Below, in pieces: positions 20,635 to 32,088 of a stretch of 64,000 bases of DNA (position 1 is its first letter; the number at the start of each line of letters is the position of its first letter). The notes under the pieces were generated by a model. That model ran no database searches and had not been told where the DNA came from. It saw nothing but the letters and a program-made list of their open reading frames with translations. The translations under genes and the position numbers were made by a program. This DNA comes from Platerodrilus igneus (lineage: Eukaryota; Arthropoda; Insecta; Coleoptera; Lycidae): NCBI GenBank assembly GCA_036346225.1, contig JARFIW010000139.1:1302001-1366000 (forward strand), in the 5' to 3' direction.

Positions 20635-21245
20635 CCGAAAATTAGTATCCTACGCAAGTTACGTTTCGGGCCTTGGGAGCGGTCTTTTTAAAAAACTTCT
20701 TCCAAAAACTTCATAACAAAATTTATTTATTAAACAGTTGTTAATATGGAATTTTGACAAACTTGATTAAAATTAAACTAAGTCGAAAAATAATTAATAA
20801 TTGAACTAATATGAGTGAGTAGCCTAAAAGCAAACTGCAATGTTAAAGTTGAAATACTTAAGACTGACTGACTGATGATCTTGGGGCTCCCGGGGTATTG
20901 ATGTTGTCCCTGCCCCTCACATGTTTATGGGAACTTGCAGAGCTCATGTCTGCATATTTTTTAATTCTATTCATTATATAATGCAACAATCTTACTTTCT
21001 AAGTGATCACGGTTCTTAACCATCTGTGACCTACCACCTGCAGTATCACTATCGTCTGGAATACAATGTATTGCATCCGTTCTCACAACTTGCTTGTGAC
21101 TTTTAATAACCTTTCTGTATTTATCTTTGAATTACATTGTTGTACTTAACTTAATAACTTCTTTAACAATTTCTAATAATTCCTAATAACTTCTATTTTG
21201 TTATACATACATAGATTAGGGGATACATAACTCGCATAGCACGAA
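20635..21245. repeat. Dispersed repeat shared with 58100-58690, copy 1
   Basis: It is collinear with 58100-58690: ttcgggccttgggagc, aagactgactgactg, gggctcccgggg, cctgcccctcaca, ctgtgacctaccacctgcag, and the end block ggggatacataactcgc. There is no open frame. Length, sharp right end and GC-richer core suit an LTR or non-autonomous element, but neither TG…CA ends nor a primer-binding site were established. Confidence 0.7.
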
Positions 21246-24200
21246 ATTTGGAGCTATCACAAAGTTTTGAATAGCAAACAATAAATCAAGAAACAATGTG
21301 CCCTTATCATCGGCAAGGTGCACAAGTATTGCATAACGTAGACGCTCAACTGCTATAAAATTTTCTCACTAGATTTTACTACAACACGTCCAAAACAACA
21401 ACTTTATTTTACGAATTCTATGGTCAGATAAATCCCTTTTTCAAGAGGCGGTAATAGTAATGTCCATAATGAGCATGTTTGGTTTCTGGACAATATCATA
21501 AAGCATTTACACAGTCTCATACAAAAGCATATAGAACATTTACAACGTCGTTTCTATCAAACATCTCAAAGTATTTCTAACAAGTACTTATTTACTTAAT
21601 TATAAAAATGTTCCTTACCTTATCTAGGTTTAAATTTACATCACTCAATCATTTCTCTTATGAATAGTTTACCTGGTTTTTTATTCCCAGGCTTGTAAGG
21701 TTTGTTTGGCCAAAAAATCCTTGACAGATAATTTATTACAAAGGTCAAAGTGTTTCAAACTCTGAGCACAAACTTCCTGGTAAATATACCCTTATGAAAA
21801 AAAAATATATAATTAAGATGTTTACTGCCTTAAGCTTAGATGACGAATACGCAAATATCAGTTACAAACAATATTTCAAAAGTAGTGCTTGGAAAAATTT
21901 ACAAAGCGCTTCTCCAAGTCGTAATTAACAGTATTAAATTCCTTCTGCTTCTTGGTTTTTTTTAAATTGACGCCAAAACCCAGTTTACAAAATTATGCAT
22001 TTTCGTTTAAGTCTTACTTCTTGGTTTTATTTTAAATTTATTTAAAATAGCGTTGTATCGAAGAATTTTCCTATATTTATTGTACATTGCGAATTCAAAT
22101 AACTGTCTTTGGCAACTTTCATATTTATGCGCAGGTTACGTTTAGCTTTATAATTAACGTTACATTTTAAAATTGACTTCTATATTCACTGTTACATTTT
22201 AATTATTAAATTACAGTTGCGCGTTGCATACTTCAAAACAACAACTTGTCTACTACTTGGTACACCTATCTGTAAGGGAGTAAAAATATATCTAATACCT
22301 CGGGACTGCTGCACTGGCTGCAAACTCCGTCTCCCTAAGTATGGCAGAATCTAAACAAAACACTACTTTTGCTTGCAAAAAAACATAGCCTAAGCTATAA
22401 TAATTTAAGAGCATAAAACGTCTAATAACTTCTTCAGGGGTGGGATGACCTGCATAGCTTAACACAGTAGTGTACCTTTTAATGCACTAAGTCACAAACA
22501 CACCAGTTCAATAAATAAACAATTGGAAGGCAAAGTATTTCTAATGTTTTCGTAATATATGTACAAGAAAAGGTATGTACAAATAAGCATGATTCGCCGT
22601 AATTCCTTAAGAAAAGATTCAAGCAGCAAAACTATATACAACTGACTTAAACTTTCATAAGTCAAAATTTTATATACAATTAATGGAAAAAATTTAATTA
22701 CGTTAAATTATTTACAATTAATTTAAATGCGCCGATAAGTGTCTGAGCTCATAACCTCATCAGTGTTACACTGTTTGTTAATACCAAATATGTATACAAA
22801 GCACTTTATGCAAAGTTGCTATATTTTCAAAGTGAAATTCAATTTAGGTAAAGGTCATTATAGTTCAAATTTAATTTCAAGTAAATGTGGACTGATACCG
22901 GTATTAAAATTATCTAGCAGGCATCAGGTAACTTACTAACAATTTTAAAATAGAATTAGATTAGAACGTCCAGGAATGTTTACGACATCATGGGGTAAGT
23001 TACGAATAAAGATTATTGTAGTTTACACTTTTGTTTAGATAAAATTTTGTTCCAAACCCGATCAGATAAGAAAGTCATAAATACCTAATTACATGATTTG
23101 TAGGAAAACAATATCATCTGCCTGCAACCAGCTAAACCTAGCCGCCAGCTGCGTCCTTGACTCGACTTGACCCTTGCGATGAACATGGAATTATGAAGTA
23201 TCAGCAACCTATGCTCTCCAAACTCGCACTTGTGGATTCGTCACCTGTTATTTGTTTAAATTCGAATGGTACAGCTTCCTATGAATTTCCGTTTACTCAA
23301 ATCCAAATTTATGCCAACGCCATTAGATAACTGGGAAACCTCTTTCGTTCAAGACGGTACCTTAGTCATCTAATTTTTAAAATAACTACCGTTATCTGTT
23401 TCAGCCGTAACTGACAGCACTAGCCTGCTGTAAGTTTCGTTAAGTAAAACTTTTTAAATCGAACTCGCTTCTTTGCACAAATTCTTCCTAAGAAGCCGAT
23501 TTCTTGAATCACCATCATGCTTGCAAGATCAACTCAACAAAAACCAGAAAACCGAGACGACCTCGAGTATCGCCGTCGGATCTCAAATCCCTACTCCGTT
23601 CTAACTTGTTCTACCCGCAATAGAACTGTATACTACCATAGATGTATACGCTACGTAATTAGGATTGCCTACCTATAATGATATTAGCAGGATTTTACAC
23701 TGCTACAAACTTCGCAATTCTTTTCTCAAAGTAACATTTTTTGCGATCGTATTTATGAATGAATCTATTTAATAAACGCTTCCGTTTATATACAAAAATT
23801 ATCTATTTTCTAGAATGTACTAGTGTTTACGTGATTCCATTTTAAAACATACACGTCTATCTGACGTAATTTTCAAATTGTCGCGTTTTATTACCTCGTT
23901 ATCGCGTTCCACTTATTACTGACATGCGCTGTTCGTTTTTGTTTAACACCCACGGTTATTGTGACGTCGCATACTAATCTAGTAATTCCGAATTAAATCG
24001 ATTTTTATAAGTTTTTTATTGTTCCGGCCGCTTCTTGAAATAAATGTTTCCTTATTAATTAGGTCTTAAAATTGACGTATCGCTTCTCAATTCCTTTCGC
24101 CTATTTCAGAATATTATTTATTTAAAACGAATTTATGTAATACAACAATCAATTGATATGATTAATTTAAAGCTTTAATGACTTTATAGTGCAAATTAGT

Positions 24201-24624
24201 TGCATTTTTATGTAAAATATTTGCCTTCGTGGTAAAACGTGTTTTTAATACACATAATTAAAATTAGAATTAAAGTTTTAAATACAAGTAATTATTTATT
24301 TTTATGCATGGAAAGTGTAGTTTTTATTACAAATAAATAGCTTTTGTATTTATCTTAATATGATCGATTTGCATTCGCATTTAATGCGTTTTAAGGTATC
24401 TTAAAAATAATTATTTTTATAGATATTGCTTATATTGCTTGCTACGTATTTACAATATGTTTATATCTTACAGAGTGATTATTTATACAAGCGCAATTGC
24501 ATTTCTTACTTGGCACTTTAATTAATAAAAATACGCTTGTGTTGAGCAGGGCGGAACCATGAATTTACGGAAATTTCTACTTTTTACGGATTCTTCAATG
24601 ACCACTCGTGACCCCCTATCACAT

Positions 24625-24626
<2 letters not shown>
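21246..24626. other. Unassigned AT-rich DNA
   Basis: No gene or repeat family was recognised across 3.4 kb. The segment 23090-23600 is somewhat richer in G+C but shows no long open frame. The 66-residue frame at 22739-22939 lacks any recognisable motif. Confidence 0.45.
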
Positions 24627-24661
<35 letters not shown>

Positions 24662-25546
24662 AGTGGTTTTAAAGGGTTAAATTTAGGTATAAACAAAGCA
24701 ATTTTAAACACCCTGTATAGAGGAAATAGCCAGAATTTACGTGCGAAATTTATTTCATTTGTTAATTTAATGTAACAAGTATTAACAAAAATTTACAAGC
24801 AAAGATTAAAATTTAGTTAGGTTCATAAAGAAAATAAATTGTAGAAGCCAATGCAAATTAGTAATTAATTTAATTGAGTTTAGTTGAAAGGGTTATTACG
24901 TCTAATACGCATAAGAGCTTGAAAATTCGATAATACCAAGGTGAAACGCTTTGCTAACAAACGAACAGCCGTTGAAGATAAAATACCTTAAAACGTAAAC
25001 TCCTAGAAATTTTGTTTTAAAACGTTTGTTAATTGAACACCTGCATGTTTTCGAAATGTCATGTTCCCCTTATTTGTGTAGATAAAAGACAGAATTCGAG
25101 GTATATAACTAAATATAACTAAAAGTTTCCTTAAAGCGCAGAAGGGATGGACAAACAATGATATGCTTCGGAATGAGACAGGCATAATAGCAGTTCATTT
25201 CGAAACGCACGTATTCAGTCCACATGGGTTAGATAGAACGCGGACAGCAATATCGATTTTCTACCACTCAAACAAGGTTAGAAGGAAACATAGAATATGC
25301 ATAAAAGAGAAATAGCGTTAATACAGGTAGGGTTTCAAGACGTCACTGAATATCTTATTGGTCTATATAGATGGTTGTACAACAGACAAACACGGGAAAA
25401 TTTGAATGCGGGTTTTTCGGAAAATAACATAACGACGAGCTAAATTTTGAAGATTTCAAAAACGGTGGAACCAAAATTTGGAGAAGTATTATTTTAAATT
25501 AAGGATTTCGCGGGAAGAGTCACCGAGAGGTGGCATTTCGAATTGT

Positions 25547-25556
25547 ATAAATACTC
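25547..25556 (+). promoter_or_regulatory. Candidate TATA box
   Basis: The sequence tataaatact stands in a sharply defined context about 280 bp upstream of a short open frame with a consensus splice donor. It could drive the putative solo LTR or a host transcript. Confidence 0.4.
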
Positions 25557-25832
25557 TAAGAGAATTAGCATCGCGCTCTTTTAACTTCTCTCTTAGTATT
25601 TTTATCGTTTCAGACTACGTACAGAAATTTACCACGAGCTTATAAGTATATAAAAAAATTTAAACTCAATAGTACAGTGTTGGCCTCATAATTTGATACG
25701 CGGATAGTGTCGAGTCTAAATTTTATTGAGGTGCAACATATAATTTAACAAGCTCGTGAAGTGACGTCAACTAAAGTAAGCAATTATAAAAGAAGTGCAA
25801 TATACTTGGATTTGGATTTGGATGCATCGTGA

Positions 25833-25982
25833 ATGCAGAGCATGCAGCACAACTTAGAGGGTGTTGATCTACCAATAGCTGGCGGCGGCGAGCAGAGCAA
25901 AACCACAAAACCGAGAGCGAAACAACTTAACCGCATCATCAACGGAGTAGGGATCTTCAAGAAATTCCAGGTAACGCTTTAG
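25833..25982 (+). CDS. Small open frame with splice donor, possible first coding exon
   Basis: ATG at 25833 opens a frame starting MQSMQHNLEGVDLPIAGGG and then a basic part KPRAKQLNRIINGVGIFKKF. It runs to a CAG|GTAACG donor-like site at 25970/25971. If unspliced, it stops three codons later at 25980. It is GC-richer than its surroundings, follows a TATA box and has no repeats, all compatible with a real first exon. No downstream exon was identified and the sequence matches no family I recognise. It may be an LTR-internal frame. Confidence 0.3.
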   Translation: MQSMQHNLEGVDLPIAGGGEQSKTTKPRAKQLNRIINGVGIFKKFQVTL

Positions 25983-26836
25983 AATTTGTTGTTTGTATAA
26001 ACTATGAAAATTATTGTGCTGTGTGAAAGTGAACTATGAAGGTATTTTGCATTATTTTGCGTATTGAAAATAATACGTATAACTAACTTTTATTATGGTA
26101 TTTAAATATAAATCTAAAGGTGTATATGAGGCTTATTAACGTTACTCGGGAATTTAAATTTTTTATTGTTAAGAGTACATGGGTTTTTTTGTGTTTGTTG
26201 TAAGAATATGCAAAGTAAAAAGCATACATTATTCATAATTAACTGGGTTATCATGAGCTCACCATACTCCAGAGTGTACTAATTAAAATTAATTATAAAT
26301 AAAGAAGGAAAAAGTAAGGTATTATTCAGGGCCCATTTACTCCGGGTACATTCAATGTGTTTGATATTTCAAGTTAAAAACTTTACAAAGATAGAATTTA
26401 TTGAGGTGTAACTTGAGCACCGAAATGTAAATAATCTTGAACTTTTATTTGTAAATAGTGGTAAATAAATATTGTATGATTGTTGTATTATTTTGTGGTT
26501 TTATTGAGAGTGTGCGTGAACGATAAAGAGTATGGTAGTGAATATAGGTATCCAAGAGGAGGCCCAACTGTGCTAGCCAGGGAGCTGTTGAAGAAAACAA
26601 TTCAACCGAGGAAGCAGGAATCTGGGTAAGAAATTATTTTTTTGAAAAATTAACTATTGTGTGAGCTAGCTAGGGAGCTGTGGAAATAATTAAATTTTTC
26701 TTTTGTGTGCAATTTTCGATTTGTTTTAAAATTGATAATTCGTAGGGGCACTATTATTTAGAGGTAACACAGCAATTTTTATGACGGGGCTTGAATGATT
26801 TTTAGGGAGTTCCAGAGATTGATCCCAGTTCCACAG

Positions 26837-26838
<2 letters not shown>

Positions 26839-26864
<26 letters not shown>
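26839..26864. repeat. (TA)n microsatellite between the solo LTR and the hammerhead repeat
   Basis: A pure TA tract directly abuts the CACAGCA end on its left and the 166-bp inverted repeat on its right. Confidence 0.9.
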
Positions 26865-26869
<5 letters not shown>

Positions 26870-26914
26870 AAAAAGAAATTATTGGCAAGTGACTCAAATT
26901 CAGCCACGAGGGCA

Positions 26915-26959
26915 TCCTGTCGACGCGTTTCGCCCTAATTGGGGCTCATCAGGACAGGA
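26915..26959 (-). ncRNA. Hammerhead ribozyme (minus-strand copy)
   Basis: Exact reverse complement of the ribozyme at 27202-27246, with stem I TCCTGTC/GACAGGA, core CTGATGA and GAAA, and a predicted cleavage after GTC. It is transcribed only if the minus strand is read. Confidence 0.85.
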
Positions 26960-27201
26960 GTAGCAAAGTTGTAAAATTTAACACAGATACCTTATGGGAA
27001 GTACAGCATCACCTAGCTCACAATTTGTGTTATAATAATAACTTTTGTCTATGGAAAAAGGCAGTTGAACCGGATCTCCTCCGTGTCGACTGTTGTTAAA
27101 ACTTGCGATGTCAGGTGAAACGACACGAAGACACAAATTGTGAGCTAGGTGATGCTGTACTTCCCATAAGGTATCTGTGTTAAATTTTACAACTTTGCTA
27201 C

Positions 27202-27246
27202 TCCTGTCCTGATGAGCCCCAATTAGGGCGAAACGCGTCGACAGGA
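27202..27246 (+). ncRNA. Hammerhead ribozyme (plus-strand copy)
   Basis: Order on the plus strand: stem I TCCTGTC (27202-27208), catalytic core CTGATGA (27209-27215), stem II GCCC/GGGC with loop CAATTA, core GAAA (27230-27233), a very short stem III CGCG, then TC with predicted self-cleavage after C27239, and the stem I partner GACAGGA. All invariant core bases are present. The tiny stem III is typical of Penelope-element hammerheads, which may act as dimers. Its role would be self-processing of the retroelement RNA. Confidence 0.88.
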
Positions 27247-27322
27247 TGCCCTCGTGGCTGAATTTGAGTCACTTGCCAATAATTTCTTTTTACTTTGTTT
27301 AATTTAAGACTCATTAAACCGA

Positions 27323-27324
<2 letters not shown>

Positions 27325-27375
<51 letters not shown>
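27325..27375. repeat. (TA)n microsatellite at the left end of the Gypsy element
   Basis: About 50 bp of TA directly before the TGCTGTGAT end of the 3' LTR. The matching tract on the other side is 34772-34810. The 85-residue frame starting at 27295 is a translation of this tract. Confidence 0.9.
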
Positions 27376-27377
<2 letters not shown>

Positions 27378-29496
27378 CTGTGATATTCCCTTTGAATGCG
27401 GGAACTGGGTCCTTTCAACAAAAATTCTAGTCCCACAGATTGGGCGTCATAAACGGCTGTGGTCCTCTTTTCGCCTCGGCTGCTCACCTAATGTTATAAA
27501 CCTCCTCATTCATAAAAAAACAACACATTCCTACCAAAAACATCAACGTTAACTCTATTTACATCAATATTCAGAATACATTAAAATTTCAAAATTAAAA
27601 CTCAGCATAAATTTCAGTTTTAAAAGAATTTCAAGATTAATTTTATTATCATTTTAATGTGCATCCAAAATTAAAGTCCTTGTTGGATGCCTAGTAATTA
27701 ATATAACAATATAAGCAGACCGAGTCTGAGTATAAAGGAGCATCTACCACCCCTTTACGTTAATTAACCAGGTTCGTCTAATTGAGCTCAAAGACATACC
27801 CAAATTTTCATCATATTACCGAACATCAAACTAAATACCCTTTCTACTTCAACAAGCAAATTTCATCTTAAAATTAAACTTTTATGGTTAGTACAATTTC
27901 ACTAATGTCCATTTAAAGTAAATCAATTATAAAGTCATTCAATACACACAAAATGTCAAACAAAATAGTATAATTTACCTGAAGGTTACTGTCCTCGTAG
28001 CTTCAAAGTATCGTTTCTTTAGTTAATCACACCATTCAACAGGATTATATTTACGGCTTCTGATTCTCTACGCTTTTAAAATTTTCTCCATCACCATTTA
28101 TTTAAAGTTGTTTCTGGGCTTTTCCGGAACTCATCTGTGTTTATCTGACCCTTGTTTCATGGATCCAGACACGTATTTGAACCATTTAATTATTAACACC
28201 CCCGAAAAATAGCAAAGAAATTCATGCGTCTGTCACCAATATACGCCAAAACTGCCTACTTTTGTGTATACATTTGTCGTTGTAAATTTTGCTAATTGGT
28301 ACAGTGAAACTAAATTTTATTACCTTGTATCTAAGTGCACTGAAGTACATTCATGTTAGCACGTAAATAACAAACTATTTTGAATCACAAAATATACAAG
28401 CAAACTTTACATTATTTAATCAAACTAAAATGCACTGTTTAACATCTTCAATCAAGTCGCGTATGTACGAGCTTTTAACGCATCGAATCGTCAAAAGTCT
28501 AAGAGTCTAAGAGGCCGAAATTCATATTACCACCGGTATATATAGCAAAAAGCCTGTCTGTCGGTCGAGTCTCTAAAACGGCCAGTTTCTAGAATTTCTC
28601 ATGCTCTGTTCCCAGTCCGTCGCTCACGCGTCGATTTTTACGAATTTTCACTCGCCCCATTTAAATCTCAGAAAATTTCCACACGGCACGCAAGCATGTC
28701 CGAGAAAAACTAATTAATTTTGTACAGAAATCGTTGTTCTACCTCTGATATTTGCATCCTATTTTTAACCAATTGTGACCCCGTGACGTTGCTTAAATCC
28801 CGCCTTTTACTATATGTGTCTTTGCTTGACGCATTTTCTCTTTCCTTTTCTAACCTGTTCGTATTGGTGCAACTTGATATTCTTTATTATCGATTATTTT
28901 AGTCCACATGGAGTGTGAAATACCCAGCTTTAGCAATTCTCGTAACTATTATGCGACGTTTTCCCAAGATTCTTTGAAACATTAATTATCTGCAAAATTT
29001 ACGCCGAATGTGTTATTTAAACTACGCAGGTGTTCAACATAATATTAATTCTCAGAGCTTTATTCCGTGGTATTTTAATCTTGGGTTTTTACAAGTTTCT
29101 ATATGTATTATATGTTATTAACGGTTTAATTAACTCCAATTAAAATTGATTTCTATCCTTTTCATTTTTAGCGAATACAACTTAAATATTAATTATTATA
29201 TGTACACTTTGTTTTACTACCGGTTACTTAAAATAGGGTTAATTAATATAAACTTTGCACGTAATTTCTCTTTGTTTAGGAATAATTACATTACACGCAG
29301 AGCTTTTCAATACTGCTTCTTTTGATATAAAGCTTCTTATAAATAATTTAAATTTCTTATTTTTACTGAAACAACCGAGTTTATTTATGCTTCATGGTTT
29401 TAATAACGCGTATTATTTAATGAAATTCCTTATACACGGTGATTAAAATTATTTGATGTGATTATTTAATTTTCTACCCTGGTCTAAATATGAGTA
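27376..29496 (-). repeat. 3' LTR of the Gypsy element
   Basis: On the minus strand it runs from tactcatatttagacc to …tatcacagca. It contains a TATA-like box (minus strand, 28537-28545). Near its end it contains a PBS-like segment (27425-27450, minus tgacgcccaatctgtggga) resembling the complement of the tRNA-Lys 3' end, which normally lies outside an LTR. Confidence 0.85.
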
Positions 29497-29559
29497 TTTT
29501 CCCCCTATTTGAATACAAATAATCCCACTTATTTGAATGCAAATATAAAACATTTAGAC

Positions 29560-30060
29560 AAAAAAATTACAAAAAAAAATTGCCTATCACTCTCTACCCT
29601 TATCTATCTAACTTACCTAACTTATCCAACCCAAAAAATATTTACATCTATCCTATATTCCTATCCTATTCCTAACTCTCACCTACTTCTATAAACTGAA
29701 ATTATCCCTAACTTCATCCTACTTATCCATCTAATCTTATATACATCCTATATACCTATCCTATCCCTAACTTTTAACTAATCTTCACTATACTTTACTT
29801 CCCCCTACCTAATCCTATATGCCTATCCTACTTTTACTCTATTCCTAACTCTCCACTAATCTTATATGAATATCTATACTTAACCTATCTTATTTTCTTC
29901 CTACATTTACTCTTTATTCCCATCCTAAACCTATTCCTAATTATCTCCCATATTTATCCTATACCTAGCTTTATTTTCTATAAACACTTACTTCTACTTT
30001 TCTATATACACCTATCTCTATTCTTATCCTATTTAAATCTAACTCTCTTCTTGACCCTCC
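29560..30060. repeat. Pyrimidine-rich low-complexity tract, degenerate (ctatccta)n
   Basis: About 500 bp dominated by variants of 'cctatcctatatacctat', that is purine-rich on the element's coding strand, between the truncated pol and the 3' LTR. It occupies the place of the missing pol. No conserved coding was recognised; the 74-residue frame at 30029-30253 is lysine/arginine-rich and probably incidental. Confidence 0.7.
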
Positions 30061-30291
30061 AAGTCTTTCTTCTCACCATCCTAATACTCTTCATCCCTAT
30101 TTCTCCCCCTTCTATATCTATACTTATTATTCCTATTATTTCACATACAATAAACTTATCATCCCTATTATCCTGACTCTTTAATACTGCTTCTTCTTCA
30201 GTCCCTACACATGTCTGTTTTTTATTTACTATTATTTTCTTCTCTGCCGACAAACCAAACGATACTACTTTAAAATTATCGATTTTTCCCT

Positions 30292-30960
30292 CTATGGAAA
30301 ATCCTCTGTACCTTCTAGAATTTTGTGTAATGGAATCCGCCAGAATGAATCCCTTAAATCTACTTTATTAAAAACAAACTTGCCACTTAACCTCATCAAA
30401 AATAATTCTGCCTTCACCTGCTCCCGATTTGCTGCTTCTACCCCCACTAATTCTGCATTTTCTTGTACTAAAGCTTGAACCTCTACTCTCCTATCCTCTG
30501 GACATCTTATTGTGTTGATCTGTTTACTTTCATCATCCTCTACCTCTACTACATTAATACTAAACCCCGTGTCATCCTCTGTGACTTCATAACTGCCCTT
30601 CCATGGCACTACCCTATCCTTAATCCTTATTACCTTCCTTTCCATATCTATCAAAACCCCTAACTTCATCATACAGTCAACACCTAAAATGCTCTGAAAC
30701 TTCAGTCCAGGTACAATTACAAACTCCTGTTCACAGCTAAAACCTCCTATATCTATCCTAAGCACCACAACACTATTTACTACAGCAAACTTCTTTTTAT
30801 TTGGAGCTACTAAATGGCTACGCTTTATAGGCATAATTCTATCACAAACCTTATCCCTAATTTTGCTGACGAATTCCTCCGATATTAAACTCGCCTCTGC
30901 CCCTGTATCAAGTAATACTTCTACATTATTTTCAAAAATTTCTAAATTAATAATTGGCAA
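30292..30960 (-). pseudogene. Gypsy protease fused by deletion to an RT fragment
   Basis: The 222-residue frame starts as a retropepsin-like aspartic protease: VEVLLDTGAEASLISEEFV has the catalytic D-T-G near residue 18, and FQSILGVDCMMKLGVLID near residue 90 is the ILG helix motif. Its role is to process the Gag-Pol polyprotein. After the spacer (residues 130-185) the protein jumps to VFNKVDLRDSFWRIPLHK, an RT palm segment that carries the first catalytic aspartate. It then ends at residue 222 without the YVDD box. RNase H and integrase are missing. The upstream gag is in the same orientation. The protease itself looks intact; the RT is not functional. Confidence 0.85.
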
Positions 30961-31064
30961 ACATAATTTTTCCTCATTTTTTGGCTCTACTTCCTCCTCA
31001 ATTTTGAAAAATTCACGTGGATGTTCGTATACATTTACACAGAAATCTAGTGGTCTGTCGCGTT

Positions 31065-32060
31065 CTAAAAATCCTGTCTCATCCTGTATTCCGTGCTTGG
31101 TCCTGGTTGTCCTTCTACAACCTGTGCGTACGTCCTCCTCGTGTTAATATCCGTGTCCCTGTCTCTATTCGGCGTGCTGGTCACAGTCCTGTTTACTTCC
31201 GGTAAACTGTTCTGTCGCGTGTAACTAGGTCTTGGCGTCGGTCCCCTAGTCGCACTATTGCTCCTGTATTCCTGTCCTCGTCGTTCCCAATTCGGTCGAA
31301 AATTTCTGTTGTAGTCAGGCCGTCTCGGATAATTCGGTGTCCTGTTGTCAAACCTAACTGTGTTAACGTTTCGTTCTCGTATCTCTCTTGTCCGTCCTAC
31401 ACATACATCGTCATATCTCTGCAAATACTCTAAAAATGTCTCCCGTTCTGTGATGTTTTGTAAGGCCACGTGTTGTCTAATTTCCAGTTCAAAATGTCGT
31501 GATAGGTACTTGATAATCTGTCTGTCCGTCAATGGTGGATTCAGTTGTTTGGCCACACTGTACTTGCGGATGGCATATTGCTCCCTAGAACCTGCAAACT
31601 CTCCCTTAAATTTTCCTGTAATCAAGTCGTCCCTAATCTGATCCTGTTTGTGATCACTCCAGTAATGTTGTAAAAATTTGTCTTCAAAGTCCTGATACGT
31701 GTCTATGTCCTGTCCTACTAGATTGTACCATGCTTCCGCGTTGTCCTTTAATAAAGCCTTTATCGTATTCAGTTTAGTCTGTTCATCAAATAAATTTCCC
31801 ACTAGATTTCTTACACTATTAATAAAAATTTGTGGATTTACCCTGTTATCGCCATAAAACTTCATGTGTTGGTCCAATGATACTCCACCTGTAGAAAATC
31901 TGGGACCATCCCCCGTTAAATTTGACATGTTGTATTTAATACTACTAACTTCACGTTCTACCCTGCCTAACTGATCCCTACATGAGTCCGTCACTTCAGT
32001 CATTTTCACATTAATCTCTTCTTCACAAAAAATGCGTACTTCGGACCTTAAATGTCCCAT
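31065..32060 (-). CDS. Gypsy Gag, capsid and basic C-terminal region
   Basis: 331 residues with a Gag capsid-like block: MKFYGDNRVNPQIFINSVRN near residue 67, then IKALLKDNAEAWYNLVGQ and DFEDKFLQHYWSDHKQDQIR, the retrotransposon-gag/PEG10-like pattern (W-Y and F…F…F-hydrophobic). It is followed by an arginine-rich tail (NRNFRPNWERRGQEYRSN) and a proline/threonine-rich end. No CCHC zinc knuckle is visible, so RNA binding probably relies on the basic tail. It follows the N-terminal coiled-coil part (32089-32475) with a frame change in between. Gag would form the virus-like particle. Confidence 0.8.
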   Translation of the reverse strand: MGHLRSEVRIFCEEEINVKMTEVTDSCRDQLGRVEREVSSIKYNMSNLTGDGPRFSTGGVSLDQHMKFYGDNRVNPQIFINSVRNLVGNLFDEQTKLNTIKALLKDNAEAWYNLVGQDIDTYQDFEDKFLQHYWSDHKQDQIRDDLITGKFKGEFAGSREQYAIRKYSVAKQLNPPLTDRQIIKYLSRHFELEIRQHVALQNITERETFLEYLQRYDDVCVGRTREIRERNVNTVRFDNRTPNYPRRPDYNRNFRPNWERRGQEYRSNSATRGPTPRPSYTRQNSLPEVNRTVTSTPNRDRDTDINTRRTYAQVVEGQPGPSTEYRMRQDF

Positions 32061-32088
32061 TTCCTGTCGAAGACCTGTAATATCACGC

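Larger units (their letters stand above)
24659..26838 (+). mobile_element. Probable solo LTR (~2.18 kb) inserted in a (TA)n tract
   Basis: The segment begins TGTAGTGG and ends CCACAGCA, imperfect inverted termini of the TG…CA LTR type. It is embedded between (TA)n tracts (24627-24658 and 26839-26864). It contains a good TATA box at 25547. Size (2.18 kb), position of the TATA box (about 0.9 kb in) and the CACAGCA end resemble the 2.1-kb LTRs of the Gypsy element at 27376-34768, although the interiors do not align by eye. No internal retroelement coding lies next to it, hence solo. Alternative: a host promoter and first exon flanked by chance microsatellites. Confidence 0.45.
26865..27296. mobile_element. 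Perfect 166-bp inverted repeat with paired hammerhead ribozymes (Penelope-like/retrozyme remnant)
   Basis: 26865-27030 and 27131-27296 are perfect reverse complements, separated by a 100-bp spacer. Each arm contains a complete minimal type I hammerhead ribozyme reading towards the outside. Such motifs are known in the pseudo-LTRs of Penelope-like elements, which often carry inverted or tandem terminal repeats; short non-autonomous relatives (retrozymes) exist too. No RT coding is present here. A Penelope RT fragment at 2838-3475 shows that the class occurs in this genome. (TA)n tracts border both sides. Confidence 0.85.

Noticed and set aside
27295..27552. 85-residue frame containing IYIYIY
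   Set aside because: It is a translation of the (TA)n tract and LTR end, not a gene.
29255..29446. 63-residue frame repeated at 34527
   Set aside because: It lies in both LTRs of the Gypsy element and repeats only because the LTRs do; no motif.
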